DNA of 20,498 bases, taken from the NCBI GenBank assembly GCA_945827465.1, contig CALZOH010000023.1, positions 1-20,498 on the forward strand, read 5' to 3'. The translations under genes and the position numbers were made by a program. Of the stretch, positions 15,352-20,498 are shown one piece after another. Source of the DNA: an uncultured Prevotellaceae bacterium (GTDB taxonomy: Bacteria; Bacteroidota; Bacteroidia; Bacteroidales; Bacteroidaceae). Position 1 is the stretch's first letter. Each line of letters opens with the position of its first letter. The notes below the pieces were generated by a model. It worked only from the letters and a program-made list of their open reading frames with translations. It was not told the origin of the DNA and ran no database searches.

Positions 15352-16980
15352 TTACATCATACCGCCCATGCCCTGGGGAGGAGCCGGCATAGCAGGATGC
15401 TCTTCCTTCTTGTCGCAGATGATGCACTCTGTGGTGAGGAACATACCTGCAACTGAGGCTGCATTCTCCAAAGCGACGCGAGTTACCTTAGCAGGATCAA
15501 CTACTCCGGCCTTACGCAGGTCTTCAAATACCTCCTTCTTAGCGTTGAAGCCGAAGTCACCTTCGCATTCACGTACCTTGTTTACGATCACTGCACCTTC
15601 GAGACCGGCGTTGTGACAGATTTGACGCAGTGGTTCTTCGATGGCACGACGTACAATGGCGATACCTGTGGTCTCGTCGTCGTTCTCACCTTTCATGCCT
15701 TCGAGTACTTTCTGGGCACGAATGTATGCTACGCCACCGCCTGTAACGATACCTTCCTCGATAGCGGCACGTGTGGCACAGAGTGCATCGTCACAACGGT
15801 CTTTTTTCTCTTTCTGCTCAGCTTCTGACGAAGCACCTACTTCGAGAACGCATACGCCACCGGAGAGTTTTGCCAGACGTTCCTGCAGCTTCTCCTTGTC
15901 GTAGGAAGAGGTTGTGTTGGCCAGCTCGTTACGAATCTGGAGGATACGCTCCTGAATGTTCTCAGAGTCACCGGCACCGTTTACAATCGTAGTGTTGTCC
16001 TTGTTGACAGTTACCTTCTCTGCGCTTCCGAGCATCTCGATGGTAGCCTGTTCCAACTTCAGACCCTTCTCTTCCGACACTACTACACCACCTGTCAAGA
16101 TGGCGATGTCTTCGAGCATGGCCTTTCTGCGGTCACCAAAACCGGGAGCCTTAACGGCGCAGATCTTCAATTGAGAGCGAAGACGGTTTACAACCAATGT
16201 GGTCAGGGCCTCTGAGTCTACGTCTTCTGCGATAACCAACAGCGGACGACCGCTTTGTACTGCCGGTTCGAGGATGGGCAGGAAGTCTTTGAGGTTGGAT
16301 ATCTTCTTGTCATAGATCAGGATGTAGGGATTCTCCATCACACACTCCATCTTCTCACCGTCGGTGATGAAGTAAGGAGAGAGGTAACCACGGTCAAACT
16401 GCATACCTTCAACGGTCTTCAGCTTGGTTTCGCTTGACTTACCGTCCTCAATGGTGATCACACCATTGACTGTGACAGCGCGCATACCGTCGGCGATGAG
16501 CTTTCCAATCTCGGGATCGTTGTTGGCTGAGATGGTAGCAACCTGTTCTACCTTGTCATAGTCGCCGTTTACGTGTTCAGCCTGAGCTTTTATCTCTTCT
16601 ACGACCTTAGCAACAGCCTTGTCGATGCCTCGTTTAACGTCGAGCGGGTTAGCACCTGCTGCCACGTTCTTCATTCCTTCGGTCAAGATTGACTGGGCCA
16701 GCACCGTAGCGGTTGTGGTGCCATCGCCTGCATCGTCACCTGTCTTGCTGGCAACGCTTTTCAGCAGTTGTGCACCGGCATTCTCGAATGCATCGTCCAG
16801 TTCTATCTCTTTTGCTACGGTCACACCATCCTTGGTGATCTTCGGAGCACCGAATTTCTTGTCGATAACTACGTTGCGACCTTTCGGGCCTAACGTTACT
16901 TTGACTGCATTAGCCAGTGCATCGGCACCGGCCTTGAGCATCTCGCGGGCGTTTACGTCGTATTTGATTTCTTTTGCCAT
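15352..16980 (-). CDS. groEL: Chaperonin GroEL (60 kDa)
   Basis: Forms the double-ring ATP-driven folding chamber in the cytoplasm, working with the GroES cap. The 542-residue protein is collinear with the family: AKEIKYDVNAREMLKAG at the N-terminus, the nucleotide-binding GPKGRNVVIDKKFGAPKITKDG, the ATPase motif GDGTTTAT (85-92), the apical-domain segment LLVIAEDVDSEALTTLVVN, the APGFGDRRKAMLEDIA segment, and a GMGGMM tail. The start is 33 nt after groES, in the same transcript. The A-rich leader lacks a Shine-Dalgarno sequence. It ends at a strong hairpin. Confidence 0.98.
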   Translation of the reverse strand: MAKEIKYDVNAREMLKAGADALANAVKVTLGPKGRNVVIDKKFGAPKITKDGVTVAKEIELDDAFENAGAQLLKSVASKTGDDAGDGTTTATVLAQSILTEGMKNVAAGANPLDVKRGIDKAVAKVVEEIKAQAEHVNGDYDKVEQVATISANNDPEIGKLIADGMRAVTVNGVITIEDGKSSETKLKTVEGMQFDRGYLSPYFITDGEKMECVMENPYILIYDKKISNLKDFLPILEPAVQSGRPLLVIAEDVDSEALTTLVVNRLRSQLKICAVKAPGFGDRRKAMLEDIAILTGGVVVSEEKGLKLEQATIEMLGSAEKVTVNKDNTTIVNGAGDSENIQERILQIRNELANTTSSYDKEKLQERLAKLSGGVCVLEVGASSEAEQKEKKDRCDDALCATRAAIEEGIVTGGGVAYIRAQKVLEGMKGENDDETTGIAIVRRAIEEPLRQICHNAGLEGAVIVNKVRECEGDFGFNAKKEVFEDLRKAGVVDPAKVTRVALENAASVAGMFLTTECIICDKKEEHPAMPAPPQGMGGMM

Positions 16981-17013
16981 GATGTTACGTTTTAAAATTG
17001 GGGTTGATAATGA

Positions 17014-17286
17014 TTATTTCAAGATTGCTACAACGTCGCTCTGACGCATAACGAGGTACTTCTCACCTTCATACTCGATCTCGGTACCGGCGTATTTGCC
17101 ATACAGAACGGTGTCGCCTGCTTTGAGCACCATCGGCTCGTCTTTTTTGCCTTCGCCTACGGCTACTACTTTACCCTGAAGGGGTTTCTCCTTTGCAGTA
17201 TCGGGAATGATGATACCGCCAATTGTCTTCTCTTCGGCGGGTGCCGGAGCAATCAGAACTCTGTCAGATAATGGTTGAATATTCAT
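17014..17286 (-). CDS. groES: Co-chaperonin GroES (10 kDa)
   Basis: Caps the GroEL chamber as a heptameric ring. The 90-residue protein shows the canonical NIQPLSDRVLIAPAPAEEKT start, the mobile loop with GGIIIPDTAKEKPLQGKV (about 23-40), which contacts GroEL, and GDTVLYGKYAGTEIEYEGEKY. It is the first gene of groESL. Upstream there is neither a CIRCE operator (the HrcA site, TTAGCACTC-N9-GAGTGCTAA) nor a TAnnTTTG element, but there is a sigma-54-like promoter at 17379-17395. Confidence 0.98.
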   Translation of the reverse strand: MNIQPLSDRVLIAPAPAEEKTIGGIIIPDTAKEKPLQGKVVAVGEGKKDEPMVLKAGDTVLYGKYAGTEIEYEGEKYLVMRQSDVVAILK

Positions 17287-17378
17287 AATTGATATGTTTA
17301 ATGATGTTTGTTATTTAGTTGACTTAATTTCTTCTCTCAATCTTTTTTCGCTTTTTTCTCGCGATTTGCCTATTTAAT

Positions 17379-17395
17379 AACAAAAAGCGTGCCAA
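17379..17395 (-). promoter_or_regulatory. Sigma-54-like (-24/-12) promoter of groESL
   Basis: On the minus strand, TTGGCACG (17388-17395), four bases and TTGTT (17379-17383) match the sigma-54 consensus YTGGCACG-N4-TTGCW at all but one base (T for C at the -12 element). The preceding AATG also fits the consensus. The predicted start is near 17369, leaving a leader of roughly 80 nt before groES. Sigma-54 use here is inferred from sequence only; the activator and its enhancer site are not identified. Confidence 0.6.
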
Positions 17396-17461
17396 CATTG
17401 GGCGGCGAGCCGAGAAAGTGCGTATTTTTTGATGTTTTTTAAGAGATTCGACCCTTTCTTC

Positions 17462-18565
17462 TCACTCACACGGGGCCCAAACGCGTGCTCCCGACTGTTC
17501 CCTGTTAAGCACAAAGGGTTCGGCCGTGAACTTTTCAGCCTGTCCTGCTTCGTCATACCGCTTGCCCGAGAGTTGGTTGGTAAAGCGTTCCTTGTCTATC
17601 GCAGAGGTAACGGGGTCGCTCAAGTGTAGCTTGGCCTGTTGGGGAAGGTCGAGCAGGGTGTATATAAGCGGTCCGCGCTGGAAGGCGACCTCGTGGGGGT
17701 TGTTCTTAGGAATGATGCGCCGGATGGGCGTGGGGAAATGAATGGTGATGAAACTGCTGTCGGCCAGTACTTCGTCTATCACGATGTAGCCCGACTCTAT
17801 GTGGGGAGTGACACGCGTGCCGTTGACGGCCACCGGATACTTAGCGCGATATGAGTTGAAGTCGTAGAGCGGCAGTCGGCTCTCGCCCAACCAGTCGGGT
17901 ACCCTGAAATGGAGCGTGACGTGCTCTTTGCGTCCCTGGGTCAGGAATCGGAAGAGGGCGAAACAGTTCCAAGGCGAACTGGTGGTCACCTCCATCGTGA
18001 GTCGCAGATGGTCGGTAGCCAGTCTGACGGCCCCCTGAATATACATATTTATATATAGGTGATCTTCCGTCGTGGCATAAATCAATCCTGGCAGCTGCGT
18101 CATCACTTCGGCAGCGGTGCGGGCCTGCTTCTTATCGGCCGATTGTGACCATCCACCTAAGCTGTTAGCCAATGCGCGCTCCATGACATGAAAGTATTGC
18201 GCCTCTCCGGTCATCATTCCCAGCCGGTAACTCTCTCTCGCTACAGCGGCGGCCGAGCGTGCTTCACCCCGACTCTGTTCCGACCTTACGAAGCCTCTCA
18301 CGTCGAGGTCGCCGACTTTCTCTTCCCACTGCTTGCGCCAGGCCTCGACGGTGGCTTGTTTCTCGGCAGTAATGCGCAGGAGCGAGGGCTTCAGCTCAGG
18401 AAAAGCCTTCTGCGCGCGTGACACCTCGCCATACCAGAAGAAGTCGTCCAGGCTGACACTGTCCATCACTACGGGTTGAAGCGGCAGTTTCACCCGTTGT
18501 GCCGTCGTCACCGACGTGACGACCTCGATCAGAACGAATAGAAAGAGCGAAAAAACATTTTTCAT
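17462..18565 (-). CDS. Secreted GH127/DUF1680-like protein, shortened and probably lacking the catalytic zinc-cysteine site
   Basis: The 367-residue protein starts with a signal peptide (MKNVFSLFLFVLIEVVTSVTTAQ). Later parts resemble the beta-L-arabinofuranosidase-like family GH127/DUF1680: a barrel remnant (YRLGMMTGEAQYFHVMERALANS, 113-135), LPGLIYATTEDHLYINMYI (158-176), then the beta-sandwich with RVPDW (221-225), VNG (247-249), GYIVID and RGPLIY (297-302). Full-length members have about 600 or more residues; here most of the helical barrel is absent, and where the family has its Cys-Cys zinc/nucleophile motif just before the LPG segment, this protein has ARTAAEVMTQ. It may be a binding or structural derivative. 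Its ATG overlaps the upstream AlkD-like stop (ATGA), implying translational coupling. Family assignment is moderate. Confidence 0.7.
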   Translation of the reverse strand: MKNVFSLFLFVLIEVVTSVTTAQRVKLPLQPVVMDSVSLDDFFWYGEVSRAQKAFPELKPSLLRITAEKQATVEAWRKQWEEKVGDLDVRGFVRSEQSRGEARSAAAVARESYRLGMMTGEAQYFHVMERALANSLGGWSQSADKKQARTAAEVMTQLPGLIYATTEDHLYINMYIQGAVRLATDHLRLTMEVTTSSPWNCFALFRFLTQGRKEHVTLHFRVPDWLGESRLPLYDFNSYRAKYPVAVNGTRVTPHIESGYIVIDEVLADSSFITIHFPTPIRRIIPKNNPHEVAFQRGPLIYTLLDLPQQAKLHLSDPVTSAIDKERFTNQLSGKRYDEAGQAEKFTAEPFVLNREQSGARVWAPCE

Positions 18566-19263
18566 GGTCGGCGCAATGTGAGCAACACCTGCTGTTGCGT
18601 TTCGTTGAAGCGGGTGCAGGTCAATATCCGGTCCAACATGCGGTTAAACGACTCTTTCTCCACCTTCAAGGCCCGGAGGGCGAAGAAGGTTTTCTGCTGG
18701 AATCCCAAGAAACACGTCTGGTAAGCCCAGGCCAGGGCGTCTTCAGCCTGCGGAGTCAGCGTCTCCACTGCGGCGAGCAGCCGAAGCAGACGGTCGATAT
18801 GGTCTGAATTGACATAATAATCGAGCAGTGTCACCAAGGCATAACGCTGTTCAAAACCTTTTTCACTGTTGAGATAACGCTGTTCTATCAAGTCGAGCGT
18901 CTCGTTGGGGTATTCAATAGCGATGCGAAAGGCCAGGCAGATGGCGTCGCAGAGCTGCGGACTGTCCATCTTGGCCAGGAAGCGCTCCAACAGGCGCGTA
19001 GCGTCGTCGAAACTCGCGTAGTTGCTGCCTAAAATCCAGGCTTTCAGCAGCACTTCGTCGTACGTCTGGTCTGTCAGCTCCCTTTTTACCAAGGCTTCAC
19101 GGTCCCGTACGCCCGCATTCTCGCGTGCCATCTCAAACAAGTTCGAGAGGGGCACACCGATTACAGGGCGTGCATCAGCCGGATAATGCGCCAACAGCTG
19201 CTCTTTATACTCGGCATCCATCAGCCGATAGAGTTGACTTTGTAAAGTAGGATCTTCTTGCAT
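18562..19263 (-). CDS. AlkD-like DNA alkylation repair family protein
   Basis: From the ATG at 19263 the protein has 233 residues, typical for the AlkD-like family of HEAT-repeat glycosylases acting on alkylated DNA. Segments occur in family order: EYKEQLLAHYP, then VIGVPLSNLFEMARE (34-48), YDEVLLKAWILG (68-79), MDSPQLCDAI (99-108; the family usually has a D-N-W-type sequence here), FEQRYALVTLLDYYV (137-151) and EDALAWAYQTCFL. The missing Trp/Asn at 99-108 leaves activity open. A GTG-initiated extension to 19305 is rejected because a -7 promoter element lies between it and 19263. The stop overlaps the next gene's ATG by four bases. A second AlkD-like protein is at 5256-5867. Confidence 0.8.
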   Translation of the reverse strand: MQEDPTLQSQLYRLMDAEYKEQLLAHYPADARPVIGVPLSNLFEMARENAGVRDREALVKRELTDQTYDEVLLKAWILGSNYASFDDATRLLERFLAKMDSPQLCDAICLAFRIAIEYPNETLDLIEQRYLNSEKGFEQRYALVTLLDYYVNSDHIDRLLRLLAAVETLTPQAEDALAWAYQTCFLGFQQKTFFALRALKVEKESFNRMLDRILTCTRFNETQQQVLLTLRRP

Positions 19264-19270
19264 GCTCGTG

Positions 19271-19278
19271 CAAAAGTA
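19271..19278 (-). promoter_or_regulatory. -7 element for the second AlkD-like operon, next to the start codon
   Basis: On the minus strand this reads TACTTTTG, matching TAnnTTTG, and ends 7 nt before the ATG at 19263, so the predicted leader is about 4 nt. No -33 TTTG is visible at the right spacing. Confidence 0.45.
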
Positions 19279-19437
19279 ATTATTTTTTTTCAGAAGGAAT
19301 ATCACATCTGTAGTCGACTTGCATCAGAGTCGTTTCAAGCGGGTGAAAGTGTCATGTTCATCTGAACAAATTCTCGACTTTGGAATTATTTTCAAATGTT
19401 TTTATGAAATTGGCTTTTTCGATATCAGATTAATTCC

Positions 19438-19445
19438 TACTTTTG
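19438..19445 (+). promoter_or_regulatory. Rubrerythrin -7 promoter element
   Basis: TACTTTTG matches TAnnTTTG. TTTT (19415-19418) stands where the -33 TTTG would be, at 19-nt spacing. The predicted leader is about 68 nt and contains a small GACG/CGTC hairpin. The stretch 19306-19437 has no gene; it is A/T-rich sequence between divergent units. Confidence 0.55.
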
Positions 19446-19516
19446 CATCAACAAGACGCCAACAACGTCAGATATAAAGTAAAATTCATATCAACATAAC
19501 ACCTTATTTAAGAAGT

Positions 19517-20071
19517 ATGAGCAAGAAGTTTATTTGTACCGTATGCGGTTACGTCCATGAGGGCGACACCGCTCCCGAGAAATGTCCTCTTTGTGGTGCA
19601 CCTGCATCTAAGTTTATTGTAAAAGACGAAGCTTCAGCCGAAAAAACATTCGCAGCTGAGCATGTATTAGGTATCGCCAAGGGTGTTGATGCCGAAGTAA
19701 TCGCCGGATTACAGGCTCACGCACAAGGTGAATGTGCCGAAGTAGGTATGTATTTGGCCATGGCGCGTCAGGCCGAGCGTGAAGGCTACCCCGAAATAGC
19801 TGAAGCGTTCAAGCGTTACGCCTATGAAGAGGCCGATCACGCTTCGCGCTTCATGGAAATGTTGGGAGAATGCGTGTGGGACACCAAGACCAACCTGGAA
19901 GCTCGCATAGCCGCCGAGTACGGAGCTTGTGAGGACAAGACTCGCATTGCAACCTTGGCCAAGAAGTTGAACCTCGACGCTATCCACGATAGCGTACACG
20001 AGATGGCTCGCGACGAAGCACGCCATTGCTGCGGCTTCAAAGGCCTCTACAAACGCTTCTTCGAGAAGTAA
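19517..20071 (+). CDS. Reverse rubrerythrin (N-terminal rubredoxin domain, C-terminal diiron domain)
   Basis: A non-haem iron peroxidase that protects anaerobes by reducing hydrogen peroxide, and in some relatives oxygen, in the cytoplasm. The rubredoxin iron site comes first: Cys7, Cys10, Cys23 and Cys26 (CTVCGY and CPLCGA). The ferritin-like four-helix domain follows, with candidate diiron ligands in GECAEVGMYLAMAR (Glu72/Glu75), YEEADHASRF (Glu104/Glu105, His108) and MARDEARH (Glu167, His170). In classical rubrerythrins the rubredoxin domain is at the C-terminus, so this order defines the reverse type. At 184 residues it is complete. It is a single-gene unit, divergent from the AlkD-like operon. 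Confidence 0.95.
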   Translation: MSKKFICTVCGYVHEGDTAPEKCPLCGAPASKFIVKDEASAEKTFAAEHVLGIAKGVDAEVIAGLQAHAQGECAEVGMYLAMARQAEREGYPEIAEAFKRYAYEEADHASRFMEMLGECVWDTKTNLEARIAAEYGACEDKTRIATLAKKLNLDAIHDSVHEMARDEARHCCGFKGLYKRFFEK

Positions 20072-20098
20072 GTTAAATTTGATCATATTACATACTAA

Positions 20099-20133
20099 GG
20101 AATGGGGTACTGAGTGATTCAATGCCCCATTTC
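20099..20133 (+). terminator. Possible rubrerythrin terminator
   Basis: AATGGGG (20101-20107) pairs with CCCCATT (20125-20131), and a wobble and a G-C pair extend the stem to 9 bp. The loop is long (17 nt), and only a mixed GTTGTATAT follows, so the call is weak. Confidence 0.45.
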
Positions 20134-20210
20134 GTTGTATATAGGACAGCCGTGTATCGAAAGGAAACACCGTCCGGAATGAATAAAAACGAAATGATAT
20201 ATCCACCCGA

Positions 20211-20448
20211 GAAAGCATCGTATTTAACCGAACGGGGGTAATGATGAATCGTATACAGCCACGACAACCATCGAACAAGTGTAGGGGCGTATCGCATACG
20301 CCCTCACGTGAGCGAAAACGAAACCAATGCGCAAACCAACAAAGCATTGTTTTCAATCGAACAGGTGTAGGGGCGTATCGCATACGCCCTCATGTGGGCG
20401 GAAACGGAACCAATGCGCAAACCAACAAAGCAATGTTTTCAATCGAAC
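20211..20448. repeat. Palindromic repeat array 4 (two intact cores, cut at the contig end)
   Basis: The entry flank at 20211-20280 is the reverse complement of the flank of array 1 (GAAAGCATCG, then TATTTAACCGAACGGGGGTA, CACGACAACCATCGAACAAGT) and holds the uninterrupted MITE target (TTTAA at 20223-20227). Cores follow at 20281-20304 and 20367-20390, both +, 86 bp apart. The next unit has begun (AATCGAAC, ending at 20448); its core would start at 20453, exactly 86 bp on, but the genome sequence stops there. In 20072-20210 I see only the possible terminator. Confidence 0.93.
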
Positions 20449-20498
20449 CTGTCTCTTATACACATCTGACGCTGCAGACGATATGCAGTGTGTAGATC
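20449..20498 (+). other. Nextera sequencing adapter, not genomic
   Basis: The last 50 bases are library adapter. CTGTCTCTTATACACATCT (20449-20467) is the Tn5 mosaic end. GACGCTGCAGACGA (20468-20481) is the Nextera read-2-side/i5 adapter with one substitution (A for C). TATGCAGT (20482-20489) occupies the index position and is the reverse complement of ACTGCATA, which I recall as Nextera i5 index 506. GTGTAGATC (20490-20498) begins the P5 flow-cell sequence. The frame read through it gives the familiar contaminant peptide PVSYTHLTLQTICSV. Confidence 0.98.

Noticed and set aside
17287..17461. CIRCE operator upstream of groES
   Set aside because: No TTAGCACTC/GAGTGCTAA inverted repeat is present; GGCACG belongs to the sigma-54-like site.
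19264..19305. GTG start for the second AlkD-like gene
   Set aside because: The -7 element lies inside this extension and the family begins near the internal ATG at 19263.
1..20448. tRNA or rRNA genes
   Set aside because: I saw no cloverleaf with a GGTTCGAATCC-like T-arm and no rRNA-like sequence in any intergenic stretch.

Overview
The window looks like a Bacteroidales chromosome fragment (order fairly sure; a Prevotellaceae-like genus is only a guess). Eight transcription units carry the Bacteroidetes -7 element TAnnTTTG upstream of the start, and the nagA promoter also has the -33 TTTG at 20-nt spacing. Start codons sit behind A/T-rich leaders without Shine-Dalgarno sequences. The gene set also fits: a lipoprotein dipeptidyl peptidase III, a bare AraC-type DNA-binding protein, a rubrerythrin with its rubredoxin domain first, and groESL with a GGM tail.

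Layout. 1-723: array 1 of a palindromic repeat, a 179-bp MITE-like insertion and a hairpin. 724-3109 (-): nagA followed by a secreted protein of unknown function. 3110-3894: nagA promoter, array 2, purA terminator. 3895-5163 (-): purA. 5256-8331 (-): araC-type regulator, dipeptidyl peptidase III, AlkD-like protein, closely packed. 8523-10364 (+): recQ. 10515-11885 (+): stand-alone trpB2. 12029-13207 (+): PatB/MalY-type C-S lyase, converging through a perfect hairpin on a DUF389 membrane protein (13268-14617, -). 14618-15351: array 3 and the groEL terminator. 15352-17286 (-): groEL and groES, behind a sigma-54-like promoter. 17462-19263 (-): a second AlkD-like protein coupled to a shortened GH127-like secreted protein. 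19517-20071 (+): reverse rubrerythrin. 20072-20448: array 4. 20449-20498 is Nextera sequencing adapter, not genome.

The genes are mostly housekeeping: amino-sugar salvage, AMP synthesis, peptide turnover, DNA repair, PLP enzymes, chaperonin and peroxide defence. No complete defence system, integrase or CRISPR array is visible. The striking part is between the genes. Four intergenic arrays are built from one 24-bp core holding a palindrome. Cores in the same orientation are exactly 86 bp apart, and cores facing each other across the array centre are exactly 95 bp apart. Arrays 1 and 4 share the same entry flank in opposite orientations; the flank in array 1 is split by the MITE, while the copy in array 4 keeps the uninterrupted target site. 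Both window ends lie inside arrays, which probably explains where the contig stopped.
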